Shown one piece after another: positions 34,141 to 43,832 of a stretch of 64,000 bases of DNA. The DNA is from Candidatus Jettenia sp. (GTDB taxonomy: Bacteria > Planctomycetota > Brocadiia > Brocadiales > Brocadiaceae), in assembly GCA_021650895.1 (NCBI GenBank), contig CP091278.1:1951659-2015658 (forward strand), given 5' to 3'. Numbering within the stretch: position 1 is the stretch's first letter; the number at the start of each line of letters is the position of its first letter. The notes below the pieces were generated by a model. The model was not told the DNA's origin, did not search any database, and worked only from the letters and a program-made list of their open reading frames with translations. The position numbers and the translations under genes were made by a program.

Positions 34141-34355
34141 GGGGTCAAATCTTTATTATTGACAAATCACATCTAACTCTTTTGATAATCTAAGAAAAAC
34201 GCTCATCTCTTTGCAGGGTGCAGCAATGCTTTTTTCATATGACTTAAGTATCTCTGCATAATAATACCATTTCTTCGAGTATCGTCCATATAACCCAAAT
34301 GGCTGCTTGGCAGCTATTTCTTCAAATATTTATCAATGATAAAGATTTGATCCCC
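34141..34355 (-). mobile_element. Internally deleted REP element
   Basis: Both ends match those of the full element at 6074-7122 (GGGGTCAAATCTTTATTATT at the left; TAAAGATTTGATCCCC at the right), but the interior has shrunk from about 1.05 kb to about 215 bp. Recognisable patches include the C-terminal transposase code, CATCTCTTTGCAG, and the region around CAAATGGCTGCT. It interrupted the antitoxin-like copy. Confidence 0.8.
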
Positions 34356-34565
34356 TGTCTGGTTGGCTTTAGAAACGTTATATTGAGACAAAACTTTATG
34401 AATTTGTAACTCTTGAGTGAAGAAGATATAAGGAAGGCTATAAACAAAATAGATACCAAAGGTGGAAATATTAAAAAATGTAGAAAATATGTCTTATACT
34501 GCTAGTAAATACTTATACTTATAATAACACTTCTTCAATAATATTCGTTTTCCATTTAAGCAAAA

Positions 34566-34605
34566 AACATGTTCCATGAGACACTTCTGTCTCATAAGAC
34601 ATGTT
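34566..34605. repeat. Strong 18-bp hairpin
   Basis: AACATGTTCCATGAGACA and TGTCTCATAAGACATGTT pair with three mismatches around a CTTC tetraloop. No U-run follows, so a terminator is not favoured. It stands alone in a gene-free region (34356-34938) and could be a structured transcript or a transposon stem. Confidence 0.5.
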
Positions 34606-34938
34606 TTGATACAAAAAGCGCCTTAGGAATGTAATCTGCTAAGGGTTTTGTATGAAATTAACAGAAGTGTAAGATAGTAGAGAATACTTTTTCCAGGTAG
34701 GCTTAAGAACGGTTCGGCGTTGATTAACGCGAAGTGTTTAGAGATTATAACAAAATTTATTCCCATATTGGATACTCTTTATAAACGCTGGAATTGAGAA
34801 TACTTATTGCCAAATTAGGAATCTGGAATAATCCTAGACTTTTGAAGGGAGGGTTTTTGCCAGGAATATTCTTAAGACAACAAAAATGTATTGTTTGGAC
34901 ATTTTTGTATCGTTTCAAGAATAGAGTTTTTACATATA

Positions 34939-35079
34939 ATGAAGCTAAGGGCACATGATGGGATCTTACTTGGCACATACTCAGTAGGTTTTAATCCAAT
35001 GGGAATCATATTTGACGGTACTAATATTTGGGTAGCAAATTATGATAATGGTACCGTAACGAAACTACAAACAGACTAA
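34939..35079 (+). pseudogene. Beta-propeller repeat fragment
   Basis: MKLRAHDGILLGTYSVGFNP and IWVANYDNGTVTKLQTD form one blade of a YncE/streptogramin-lyase type propeller (…WVAN..dgTVtKL). It is the leftover of a longer protein. From 35080 to 35547 no other gene is recognised. Confidence 0.5.
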
Positions 35080-35547
35080 AATATTTCGTTATTGGAAATG
35101 CGTATTATCTATGTTATTAATCGATGAAATACCGTGAAAATATTTTTATAGATACTGGAATACCCTGCAAAATGAATATCTAGTCCTGCTTTCCCAATAT
35201 ATCCATCTTAACCCTATTCACGCAAAGAGAATAACGCATCCTCTCGATTATTCCCTGAATGATAAGATAATAACTTGAAGAAACAATTTGAGATGTAATT
35301 TCCGCGCAGACCCAAGATAGAAAAGGTACTATATCCAATGGATTATGATGTAAAAATTTCTTCTTGAGTGTTCGTTTAAATAAGCTATACTTGCACGGAA
35401 GTTTCATTATGCAGACAACATGTGCTTGTAGAAGTATAGATTATATTGAGGTTCATCCGCTCAGTTTTCATAACTTTTCGTTCTTATCAACATAATGCAA
35501 AAAAAATTATTATCACGGTGTTCAATAATGGAGGTTATGTAAATACG

Positions 35548-37323
35548 ATGAAAATGAAGGCAGGTCTTATTACGCTTTTTATCATCATTTCATCTTTCTT
35601 TTTTTTGAAGAATCATCCAGTGTGTGGGCAAACGGAAAACCGGGGACTCCCTGTTGCTGATAAACTGGTTGCCATAGGGGAGGTGAATACCGTAGACGCC
35701 CTTACTGATATTGTTCAGGTGATTGTGGAATTAGGGAAAGAAATTGAAAATAAAAAAACAAAACTCCACGAAGCGCAAACACACGAAGAGAGATCAGAAA
35801 TATCGAAAGAAATTGATAAACTGAATGAACGGTTAGGAGCTCTCAAGGTAAATTTTGAGGAAATTGCAACCGGGCTGGATTTAGGAACGTTTTATGCAAA
35901 GCCACAAAAACGTTTCGATTGGAAGGAGGAAATCCAAACCCTGATAGGGCCGATTATTAACGACTTGAAAAGCTTGACCGCCCGCCCCCGGTTAATCGAA
36001 AATCTGCGAACACAAGTGGCTTACTACGAAAAGCAAATTTTCCTGATAAAAAATGCCATAGAAAATATCCATAACCTTGCCGCTCAAGTGAAAGGTGAAA
36101 ATCTGAAAAATCAACTCGTTGACCTTGAAACTGACTGGTATAACAAAGGAAGACAAATTTCAAGCCAGCTTACCGTGTCAAAATACCAATTGGCTGATAA
36201 ATTGAGTGAAAGGAAATCTTTTCTTGAATCGAGCAAAAATGTCGTGCAGGTATTTTTCAAAAGTCGTGGGAGAAATTTTATCTTAGCCGTATTTGCATTC
36301 CTTTTTGTATTCTTTCTGCTTCGTTACATTCATCGTCACATCTATAGAGGCAGTTTTATTCACAGGACGGTGGCGAGTTCGTTTTACATTCGTCTTGCAG
36401 AAGTGCTCTATTATGTACTCACTTTTGTTGGTGCCACGGGGGCGTTGTTGCTCGTATTGTATGTTTGCGGCGATTGGGTTCTTTTGGGTATTGCGTTCAT
36501 TTTTATTTTAGGACTTATTTGGGCAGCAAAACAAACTCTTCCTCGTTTCTATGAACAAGGAGCCCTTTTATTAAACCTGGGAACTGTAAAGGAAAATGAG
36601 CGTGTGATTTACAATGGCCTTCCATGGAAGGTGGTTTCGTTACACCTCTCTACCCACCTGGTCAATCCGGAATTGAAGGGAGGAATGCTCAGGGTTCCCA
36701 TACGAGATCTTAAAGATATCAGATCTCGCCCATACCATTCGGATGAACCCTGGTTTCCTTGTAAAGAAAACGATTGCGTTCTTCTGGCAGATGGGACAAT
36801 GGGCAGGGTGATTACGCAGACTCCCGAGGTTGTACAACTTATTCTCGGAGGTGGCAGTTATAAGACTTATCGTACAGAGGAATTTTTGAATCAAAATCCA
36901 ATCAATATTTCTAAAAATTTTCGCGTCAATGTTACCTTTGGCATTGATTATCAATATCAGTTAATAAGTACTACAGAAATTCCTGAGAAACTGAGAGAAA
37001 TGATAAAGACAGGGCTTATAAACGAAGGGTATGGAAATGATATGATCAAGTTTACTGTGGAATTTAGCGAAATAGGCGATTCATCTCTCAACTATGTAAT
37101 TCTTGCAGATTTTTCGGGACGAGTTGCAAAAGATTATAATAAACTTTCCCGAATTATTCAAAAAATTGCATTGGACACCTGTAATAAATATGGGTGGGAA
37201 ATTCCTTACACGACATTTACCATACACAATTCCCCATCCCAATCTCAGCAAAGAATTTCAGTACCAGTTGAACTCGCCGCAGACACCACAAAGGTCGCAG
37301 GCAGGGCAAACGTATCAAAATGA
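35548..37323 (+). CDS. Large MscS-like mechanosensitive channel protein
   Basis: 591 residues from ATG 35548 (GGAGG at 35529-35533 upstream). The signal peptide is MKMKAGLITLFIIISSFFFL. A long coiled-coil domain (about 60-235) probably lies in the periplasm. Three membrane segments follow at about 245-370. Then comes the MscS-type beta domain near 385-430 (NLGTVKENERVIYNGLPWKV), and a soluble C-terminal domain. The pore-lining sequence is not a good match to MscS glycine-alanine packing, so the gating is unclear. It would protect against osmotic downshock or regulate ions. No operon partner; repeats follow. Confidence 0.75.
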   Translation: MKMKAGLITLFIIISSFFFLKNHPVCGQTENRGLPVADKLVAIGEVNTVDALTDIVQVIVELGKEIENKKTKLHEAQTHEERSEISKEIDKLNERLGALKVNFEEIATGLDLGTFYAKPQKRFDWKEEIQTLIGPIINDLKSLTARPRLIENLRTQVAYYEKQIFLIKNAIENIHNLAAQVKGENLKNQLVDLETDWYNKGRQISSQLTVSKYQLADKLSERKSFLESSKNVVQVFFKSRGRNFILAVFAFLFVFFLLRYIHRHIYRGSFIHRTVASSFYIRLAEVLYYVLTFVGATGALLLVLYVCGDWVLLGIAFIFILGLIWAAKQTLPRFYEQGALLLNLGTVKENERVIYNGLPWKVVSLHLSTHLVNPELKGGMLRVPIRDLKDIRSRPYHSDEPWFPCKENDCVLLADGTMGRVITQTPEVVQLILGGGSYKTYRTEEFLNQNPINISKNFRVNVTFGIDYQYQLISTTEIPEKLREMIKTGLINEGYGNDMIKFTVEFSEIGDSSLNYVILADFSGRVAKDYNKLSRIIQKIALDTCNKYGWEIPYTTFTIHNSPSQSQQRISVPVELAADTTKVAGRANVSK

Positions 37324-37507
37324 GAATAGAAAAATAGGAGTAACAAACAGGGCAATTGCATCAAAATGGGAATTGTTCAGCCCGTCTTGGGTGGCACTGA
37401 CAAACTCTATTTGTAAGTGTTTTCCCTTCCCTATCCCTGTGTGCATTCAAACAGGCACGGAAAAACTCTATCCTTGTTCAAGATATACAGGGACAGGGTT
37501 TGTCCGC

Positions 37508-38195
37508 ACATGCATCAAGTTAAACACAGCAACACGGACAAACGGAGTTTGTCCGTGCAACCCTGAAAACCGCATAAATAAAATGAAAATTCTTATACAA
37601 TCAAGCTAAAATAGGTAAATGGTGAAGAATAACATAATCCCCCTTAATCCCCTTTAGAAAAGGGGGAGATGCATAATCCCCCTTGATCCCCCTTTAAAAA
37701 AGGGGGAAATATATGGGTGTTTTAGAAAAGGGGGAAATCCCTCGTTACCCCTTTTCTAAATTTATCTTTCTTTCCTCCCTTTTTTAACTTATCCTTCTTT
37801 TCCCCCTTTCTAAACTTATCTTTACTTTTCCCCCCTTTTTTAACTTGTCCTTATCCACATCTTTAAATACCACAAAGAACACGAAGTACACGAAGAATAA
37901 GAGAGTTCCAAATCTCAATAAATTCTTTTTATGATCGATCCCTTCTTGAGGCGAAGCAACACACCCCTACCTCAATTGTAAAGGCGCAAAATCTTGCTTC
38001 TCTACGTTCTTCTTTCTTCGTGTACTTCGTGGTTTACCTTGCTTCTACCTTCGCTCCCTACCTAACTTGTGGGTAAGGATAAGCTTTTTTAAAGGGGGGT
38101 TAGGGGGGATTAGAGGGAAACAGGGACACACATTGCTCTTTTTCCAAGGGGATACCTCCTTTTTCATGGAACACTATTTTTAGCTTGATGCATAT
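37508..38195. mobile_element. Long dispersed repeat with inverted centre, copy A
   Basis: Ends with the inverted pair ATGCATCAAG / CTTGATGCAT. The left flank (37513-37840) carries the GGACAAACGGAGTTTGTCC palindrome and 'AATCCCCCTTAATCCCC' runs. The right flank (38085-38195) reads AAGGGGGGTTAGGGGGGATT. The centre (about 37842-38085) is bordered by AACTTGTCCTTATCCACA and TGTGGGTAAGGATAAGCT and is in the opposite orientation to that of copy B at 63208-63794. No transposase inside. From 37324 to 38391 nothing else is seen apart from the repeat at 37387-37510. Confidence 0.75.
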
Positions 38196-38391
38196 GGGGT
38201 TTGTCCGTGCCACCCTGTCCGGGTGGTATTGCAAAACTTCAAACCAATGACCCCGAAGGGGTGATATTGTATTGATCGTACATACTCGTGTATGTATAAT
38301 TTATTAGAATTTGAATATTATAAAAATCAAAATTACTATGATCAGTCTCGGGAGAAATGCGTAGCTCTACGTCTTTACCATCAAAAATATC

Positions 38392-39450
38392 ATGTATAAA
38401 ACAGAAATCTCCTCAATTACCAATATGTCCTTAGCAGAACTCGAGGCAGTATGTACCTCAATCGGGGAGCCTGTTTACAGGGCCAAACAAATACTTTCCT
38501 GGGTTTATAACAAAGGGGCAACTGATTTTGACCAGATGTCTAACCTGCCGAAAGATCTGAGAAAGAAACTTGCAGAAAAATGTCAGGTCTTCCAAACAAC
38601 AGTTGATACCCTTACACAAACGAAAGATGGAACGAAGAAATTCTTAGTTCGTTTACCTGATGGGAATGAAATTGAATGTGTCTTATTACGGGAAGGCAAA
38701 AGAATCACCGTATGTGTTTCGACTCAGGTAGGTTGTGCGATGGCTTGTCGGTTTTGCGCAAGCGGCATACCCGGTTTGGAAAGAAACCTTAACGCCGGTG
38801 AAATTGTTGAACAAGCTCTTCATGTTAAAAATCATCTTCCCTCTGGTGAGCGTCTTACCAATATTGTCTTTATGGGTATAGGCGAACCCCTTGCAAATTA
38901 TGATAATGTTATCAAGGCCATCAGGATTATGAATGCCAAATGGGGGTTAGGAATTGGGGCACGGCACATCACTATCTCAACCGTTGGAAATATTCGTGGT
39001 ATACACCGATTGGCTCAAGAGGAACTCCAGATAAATCTGGCAATATCCCTTCATGCACCAGATGATGTTACCCGGTCTAAAATAATTCCATCGAACAAAA
39101 AAACAGGTATTAAAAATATTATAGCTGCAACTCAGCACTATTTTCAAAGTACCGGAAGAGATATCAGTTTTGAATATATCTTAATTGATGGCATAAATGC
39201 ATCCAGACAAGATGCTGAATCACTAGCCCGTTTACTCAAGGGTATCCAATGCAACATCAATCTCCTTCCCTTAAATCCCATCGAAGAATTCAACTTCAGG
39301 CCTCCATCGCGAGAAGTAATTGAAACGTTTTGTAAGATATTGAAAAAGCACGGTCTTATTGTCACTTTACGAAGGAAAAAAGGTGATCATATCAATGCCG
39401 CATGTGGTCAACTTCGCCTACAAAGTATAAATTTTTATGGAAAAGATTAG
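38392..39450 (+). CDS. rlmN: Dual-specificity 23S rRNA/tRNA adenine-C2 methyltransferase RlmN
   Basis: 352 residues. The radical-SAM cluster is C115-x3-C119-x2-C122 in CAMACRFCASG. The substrate-binding motif MGIGEPLANYDNV and the C-terminal cysteine in AACGQLR (needed for methyl transfer) are present. It methylates A2503 of 23S rRNA and A37 of some tRNAs. The ATG lacks an obvious Shine-Dalgarno. Immediately upstream is the long repeat, downstream another repeat, so it stands alone. Confidence 0.95.
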   Translation: MYKTEISSITNMSLAELEAVCTSIGEPVYRAKQILSWVYNKGATDFDQMSNLPKDLRKKLAEKCQVFQTTVDTLTQTKDGTKKFLVRLPDGNEIECVLLREGKRITVCVSTQVGCAMACRFCASGIPGLERNLNAGEIVEQALHVKNHLPSGERLTNIVFMGIGEPLANYDNVIKAIRIMNAKWGLGIGARHITISTVGNIRGIHRLAQEELQINLAISLHAPDDVTRSKIIPSNKKTGIKNIIAATQHYFQSTGRDISFEYILIDGINASRQDAESLARLLKGIQCNINLLPLNPIEEFNFRPPSREVIETFCKILKKHGLIVTLRRKKGDHINAACGQLRLQSINFYGKD

Positions 39451-39524
39451 AAGTTTTTTGTTAAATAGATTCTGCTATTTTACAAATATTAATTAGGTCT
39501 TCGGTAACTTTTATCTCTTCGTAA

Positions 39525-39625
39525 GATGTAGGGTAAGGCTGAAGCCTTGCTTTCCCACATGAATATGTACACGGGGATAGCAACCCTGAAGGGTTGCCCT
39601 ACGGAATTGAAATTCCTATATATCA
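39525..39625. repeat. ~100-bp repeat R1, copy 1
   Basis: GATGTAGGGTAAGGCTGAAG, then GCAACCCTGAAGGGTTGCCC and ACGGAATTGAAATTCCTATA. Copies at 53408-53510 and 60240-60345 share order and orientation. Each contains two short palindromes and lies just downstream of a gene. Confidence 0.75.
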
Positions 39626-39655
39626 AATTAAGCTACCATGAGTAGCAACTTCTTT

Positions 39656-39715
39656 GCTTGTTCCCAAATTCTTTCCCATGCCCTCATGAACCTAGGGAAG
39701 AATTTGGGAACAAGC
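39656..39715. repeat. Inverted repeat, 21-22 bp arms
   Basis: GCTTGTTCCCAAATTCTTTC and GGGAAGAATTTGGGAACAAG form a long imperfect stem (one base unmatched) with an 18-nt loop. It is extragenic between rlmN and tldD, possibly a REP target or a terminator. Confidence 0.7.
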
Positions 39716-39839
39716 AGTTACAGATTGAAATTCCTGAATATTGAATTAAGTTCTTCGTTTTGCTCGAATAGCATTTTGGTGTTACCATACATTTTAAAGA
39801 CAAAACAGCCGAAGAATCTCAAGCATTGAGGTTCCGGAC

Positions 39840-41471
39840 ATGGACTTAATGCCTATCTCTGTAAATCATACTAAATCCTGGTTAGATCCGTTATTTTTAT
39901 TGATAAGGAGAATTCCTATCGCAAGTCGTATAAAAATTGCACTCATAGACACATTACAAAAAACGGTTACCAAGGTCATTCAACAGACTGATTCGCTGCA
40001 CAATTGTAAATATGCCGATATTAGAATTGGTATTAATGAGATGAAACATGCCAGCGCTGAGGATGGTAAGGCTAAATGTGCAGGAGAAGATGCCTCCATC
40101 TCTTTTGGAATCAGGGTGCTAGCTGGCGAAATGGCTGCATGGGGATATTACGGCCAGGAACTGGGAGAGGCTGAATCTACCCCGAAAAGTATTCATAAAA
40201 AACTCATGTTAGGAATGCATACGGCATATGCAAGGGCTATTACCAATGCAAAGAAAAAGGCCGAGTTTCAATCCCTTGCCCCCTCATTAAGGGAAGTAAA
40301 TCTTGCTAAAATTGACATCTGCAATGATACCATTCATGCTACCTTCGATGAGGACCCCAGAAATGTACTCTTGAAAGATATCATTACTCTGTGCACAATA
40401 ACATCTCAAGATATGCGCAGTATTAGCAAAGATGTGCATTATACGTATGCCCATGTACAAACAGGTATAAACAGGGAGCTCTTTTGTAGCACTGAAGGCG
40501 CCTGTATTGACCAATCATATGCACTTACACAGGGAGTGGTCTCTGTAGTAGCACAAAAGGCTGGAGGTATTCCGGAAATCTGTTATGATTATGTAGGAGA
40601 CCTTCGTGGATGGGAAGTTCTAAAAGATAAAAATGTTTATCAGCAATCATTTGATGAATTTGCGTTATTGCGGACACAGGAGACCCTGGAGCTTATCGAT
40701 GCAGAATTTTTATCCGCTACAGATGAACCGGTTATCGTGGTAACAAATCCACATTTTAATGCGCTCCTCGTCCATGAAATTGTAGGGCATCCAACCGAAG
40801 CTGACAGGGCACTGAAATTAGAAACGGCATACGCAGGACGGTCATGGTTATTCCGGGATTTTGATGATAATGAATTGGGAAAACAGATTGCATCGCCACT
40901 CTTAACTGCATATTCTGACCCATCTATACATGGATATGGACATTATAAATACGATATGGAAGGAACACCCGGTAAACGGGTAAATCTCATTGAGAACGGG
41001 ATATTCAAAGGGTTTATGAACGGGCGTGAACAGGCTGCAATTCTTAACCAACCTCCAAATGGCTCAATGAGAGCAACAGAATCGTATTATGTCCCTCTCG
41101 TACGAATGACCAATACCGTTTTTGCAAACGGGAATACCCCTCCCTCAGAGATAATTGCTGAAGTCAGGGATGGGTATTATATCGTCAATCATCGGATTCC
41201 ATCTATTAGCGAATCCCGGGAAAATTTTCGTATATCATCTCAAAGGGTATACAAAATAGAAAATGGACAGATTGCAACCTTGTACCGGCAAGGTGGTATC
41301 ACGGCAGATTCAAAAGACTTTTTAATGAATATCGATGCTATTGGAAATGATTTTGAAGTCTTTCCCATCCCTCATTGTGGAAAGGGTCAGCCCATGCAAA
41401 TAATGCGTGTTGGAAACGGCAGCCCAACATTGCGTTCCAAAGCAAGATTAACAGGACATCAGGAATTATGA
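39840..41471 (+). CDS. tldD: TldD-type metalloprotease subunit
   Basis: 543 residues. The metal-binding HExxxH motif HEIVGH at 312-317 identifies TldD, with an extended N-terminal domain. TldD and TldE/PmbA form a heterodimeric peptidase that trims peptides and removes leader peptides of microcin-like products. The start follows TTGAGG. The partner gene overlaps by ATGA (41468), so they are co-translated. Substrate not deducible. Confidence 0.92.
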   Translation: MDLMPISVNHTKSWLDPLFLLIRRIPIASRIKIALIDTLQKTVTKVIQQTDSLHNCKYADIRIGINEMKHASAEDGKAKCAGEDASISFGIRVLAGEMAAWGYYGQELGEAESTPKSIHKKLMLGMHTAYARAITNAKKKAEFQSLAPSLREVNLAKIDICNDTIHATFDEDPRNVLLKDIITLCTITSQDMRSISKDVHYTYAHVQTGINRELFCSTEGACIDQSYALTQGVVSVVAQKAGGIPEICYDYVGDLRGWEVLKDKNVYQQSFDEFALLRTQETLELIDAEFLSATDEPVIVVTNPHFNALLVHEIVGHPTEADRALKLETAYAGRSWLFRDFDDNELGKQIASPLLTAYSDPSIHGYGHYKYDMEGTPGKRVNLIENGIFKGFMNGREQAAILNQPPNGSMRATESYYVPLVRMTNTVFANGNTPPSEIIAEVRDGYYIVNHRIPSISESRENFRISSQRVYKIENGQIATLYRQGGITADSKDFLMNIDAIGNDFEVFPIPHCGKGQPMQIMRVGNGSPTLRSKARLTGHQEL

Positions 41472-42934
41472 TAACAATAGAAGAACTGAGAACATGCATA
41501 CGTAACGGGATGGATTTCGTGAAAAAACAAAAGGATGTTATTGATGCAGAGATCTTCGCATCATGGAACGAACATATCACCGTACGATTAAACTATACAT
41601 CTGATATCCCCTGCAATGGAGTTCATGAGCCAAAATCAACTCAAATGAATGGTATTAGCTTATGGGTTGTTTTTCGTGCAGGGAAGGGAATAAAGGTAGG
41701 ATTTGGCAGTGTTTCTAATACGATAAGTCAAAAAGGCATTAGAGAAGCATTCCAAAAGGCAAGGAAAAATAGAATATATGACCCCGATTTCAAATCTCTT
41801 CCCATACCAGCAGGGAAACCAACCTTAGAAAACTATCATGACCCGGCAGCAATGGAGATGAGTGATGAAACAATTGTAGATTTAGGCTGGAAAGGACTAA
41901 AAGGAGCGCTTGCAGAATTCAATAAAGGGCATTTTAACAAATCCATCATAGTTGGCGGCGATATCACCATCATAAAAGAGCGTGTAGCTATCGCAAATAC
42001 CCACGGTATTGATGACTTTGATGAGTCTACCATCCTTATGACAAACATAACCTCTATGATTGAGAAGGAAAGAGTTAAGGGCACAGGCTGGACAACAAGC
42101 ACCCATATGTCCTCTTTTAACCCTGAAGAGGCAGGGAAAGAGTCGGCTGAAAGCGCAATAAAGACTATTGGTGGAGAAAGGATATCATCAGGAACATACA
42201 ATGTTATTTTTGGAAGACAACCTTTGACAGATCTCTTTACAAATATTATAATTCCCGCTTTAAGCCTTTCAACAGTTAATGTATCGGATACACCTTTTCT
42301 CAAAAAATTAGGACAAAGGGTTACATCAGACTTATTAAATGTCTATGATGATGGTACGATAAAGGGCGCTGCTGGTAGTAAAAAAATCTCGTGTGAAGGA
42401 ATTCCTACGGGAAGAACCAATCTTATTTATAACGGGTTTTTGGTAGGTTTCCTGGCAAACAACTATCTTTCTCAAAAGCTGGGAAATGTCTTTACTTCAT
42501 TTATACCGAGGAATGGGTTCCGGTATTATAAAGGCGGGAGAAATCATGCGATACAACCGAGAATATGTCCAACTAATATTGTTATAGAAGGTAAGAATGA
42601 AATAGACAGGCAATCTCTCTTCTCAAAAATACATAATGGTGTTTATATCGGTAGAATTTGGTATACTTATCCTATTAATGGTCTTGCCGCGGGAGACTTT
42701 ACGAGTACGATCATTGCAGATTCCTATCTGGTAGAGAAAGGGGAAATTGTTAAACCTTTACAACCTAACACGGTAAGGATCAATAGTAATATAAAAGATA
42801 TACTAAATAATATCATTGCTCTATCAAAAGATAAAAAACAAACGATTGTCTGGGGAGGAGAGGAAATTGTGCTGGCGCCAGAAATGGCTGTTCAAGGTGT
42901 TAAACTGGATAACATCTCAGGTTTTACCCCTTAA
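41468..42934 (+). CDS. pmbA: TldE/PmbA-type subunit
   Basis: 488 residues from the ATG inside the tldD stop (ATGA overlap). Matches the PmbA/TldE fold, which lacks the HExxxH motif and supports TldD. Family features seen: YNVIFGRQPLTDLF region, ISCEGIPTGRTNLIYNGFLV and NGVYIGRIWYTYPINGLAAGDFT. The long internal alternative starts upstream lie within tldD and are rejected. Works with TldD in peptide processing. Confidence 0.9.
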   Translation: MITIEELRTCIRNGMDFVKKQKDVIDAEIFASWNEHITVRLNYTSDIPCNGVHEPKSTQMNGISLWVVFRAGKGIKVGFGSVSNTISQKGIREAFQKARKNRIYDPDFKSLPIPAGKPTLENYHDPAAMEMSDETIVDLGWKGLKGALAEFNKGHFNKSIIVGGDITIIKERVAIANTHGIDDFDESTILMTNITSMIEKERVKGTGWTTSTHMSSFNPEEAGKESAESAIKTIGGERISSGTYNVIFGRQPLTDLFTNIIIPALSLSTVNVSDTPFLKKLGQRVTSDLLNVYDDGTIKGAAGSKKISCEGIPTGRTNLIYNGFLVGFLANNYLSQKLGNVFTSFIPRNGFRYYKGGRNHAIQPRICPTNIVIEGKNEIDRQSLFSKIHNGVYIGRIWYTYPINGLAAGDFTSTIIADSYLVEKGEIVKPLQPNTVRINSNIKDILNNIIALSKDKKQTIVWGGEEIVLAPEMAVQGVKLDNISGFTP

Positions 42935-43059
42935 GAAGTTTTATTGAATTTTAAAAATATATAGATAACAATCAAACCGAGAAGGGAGGGATGGAAGACG
43001 TAAGCAGTTTTTTCATTTATGATAATTCTTTACTACATTATTTTAAAAAGGAGGTAGTC

Positions 43060-43248
43060 ATGCGTGCTAAAGTAGATCCGGATATCTGTACAGGTTGTGA
43101 ACTTTGTACACAAACATGCCCTGAAGTTTTTTATATGAATGGTGATATAGCTGAAACGAAAGACACTGACGTACCATCAGATATTCAAGATTCCTGTAGA
43201 CAAGCAGCGGAAGAGTGTCCGGTAGAGGCAATTATCATCAGCGATTAG
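43060..43248 (+). CDS. Small [4Fe-4S] ferredoxin
   Basis: 62 residues from ATG 43060, with AAGGAGGT before it. Cys spacing is C-x2-C-x2-C-x3-CP (CTGCELCTQTCPEVF) and a later C-x7-CP (CRQAAEECPVEAI). With one compact motif plus a distal Cys, it fits single-cluster ferredoxins, in which two cysteines often form a disulfide. A possible electron carrier for KorAB, but that link is only inferred. A terminator follows its stop codon. Confidence 0.9.
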   Translation: MRAKVDPDICTGCELCTQTCPEVFYMNGDIAETKDTDVPSDIQDSCRQAAEECPVEAIIISD

Positions 43249-43266
43249 CTGTTTGACAACAATCAA

Positions 43267-43304
43267 AAAGACCTTAAATATCTCATCGGATAATTAAGGT
43301 CTTT
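43267..43304. terminator. Bidirectional Rho-independent terminator
   Basis: AAAGACCTTAA (43267-43277) and TTAAGGTCTTT (43294-43304) form an 11-bp perfect stem flanked by A- and T-runs, so it works for both the ferredoxin (plus) and rpmH (minus), whose 3' ends face each other. Confidence 0.85.
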
Positions 43305-43314
43305 TTTTATACAA

Positions 43315-43452
43315 CTAGACATCAAGGAGCGGCCTTCTCCCAATCCTTCTTCTCCTTTTCAGGATCGCGCGTCCACCCTTAGTTCGCATCCTCTTCCTGA
43401 AACCACACATCCTTTTATGTTTTATAGAACTCTTCCTGATATTAACCTTCAT
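43315..43452 (-). CDS. rpmH: Ribosomal protein bL34
   Basis: 45 residues, easily missed because of its size. The protein reads MKVNIRKSSIKHKRMCGFRK, then RMRTKGGRAILKRRRRIGRR and PLLDV. This is the L34 signature (K..HGFR.RM.T..GR..l..RR..GR..L). The start has AAGGAGATAG 7 nt upstream. It is usually followed by rnpA, but here a terminator and a convergent ferredoxin follow, so rpmH is separated from rnpA and dnaA. Promoter at 43570-43598. Confidence 0.9.
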   Translation of the reverse strand: MKVNIRKSSIKHKRMCGFRKRMRTKGGRAILKRRRRIGRRPLLDV

Positions 43453-43569
43453 AGTTGTCTATCTCCTTAAAATTTATTACATACTCCTACAACACAATGA
43501 ATACTGAAGTTTATGGACATCTTTATGACTTACAATCTTCAGCCAAAAAGAAAAAAATCAGCGTTTTCA

Positions 43570-43598
43570 CGATAGCACATTTATCACTGTTCTGTCAA
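43570..43598 (-). promoter_or_regulatory. rpmH promoter candidate
   Basis: On the minus strand TTGACA (43598-43593), 17-nt spacer, CTATCG (43575-43570). The transcript leader to the rpmH ATG would be about 110 nt. Confidence 0.5.
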
Positions 43599-43677
43599 GA
43601 TATTTTTAAAGAACACTTGAATTATAAATCTATAACATATATCTTAAATTTAGAGTTCTAAAAGTGTTAAAATCGTA

Positions 43678-43706
43678 TTGACATTATTCTTTTGAATTGA
43701 TAATAT
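43678..43706 (+). promoter_or_regulatory. Strong promoter for the HU-family gene
   Basis: TTGACA (43678-43683), 17 nt, TAATAT (43701-43706), an almost consensus sigma-70 promoter. The leader to the HU start would be about 170 nt. Confidence 0.8.
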
Positions 43707-43788
43707 GTCCAAAATTAATCATAACTATCATTCCTAGAAATTAGTTAAGACTATAAGGAAAGTTTTTTCTAATTTTCTGTTATTATCG

Positions 43789-43832
43789 AAGGAGGTGATG
43801 TTAAGCTTTCTCACGGATCCATCCACGTGGAT
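43789..43832 (+). promoter_or_regulatory. Leader with near-perfect Shine-Dalgarno and palindrome
   Basis: AAGGAGGTGATG at 43789-43800 is almost the full complement of the 16S 3' end, yet it is some 85 nt ahead of the HU start at 43885. It is followed by the 12-bp palindrome ATCCACGTGGAT (43821-43832). An in-frame start at 43795/43798 is too close to the Shine-Dalgarno to be likely. A ribosome stand-by or translational control element is one option. Confidence 0.45.

Noticed and set aside
34684-34800. Possible IS3/IS481 integrase tail (EVFRDYNKIYSHIGYSL)
   Set aside because: A stop codon directly precedes it and fewer than 20 residues match; too little for a call.
37324-38391. Apparent poly-purine/poly-pyrimidine tracts as a CRISPR array
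   Set aside because: Repeats vary in length and spacing and match the dispersed element at 63.2 kb; there are no regular spacers.
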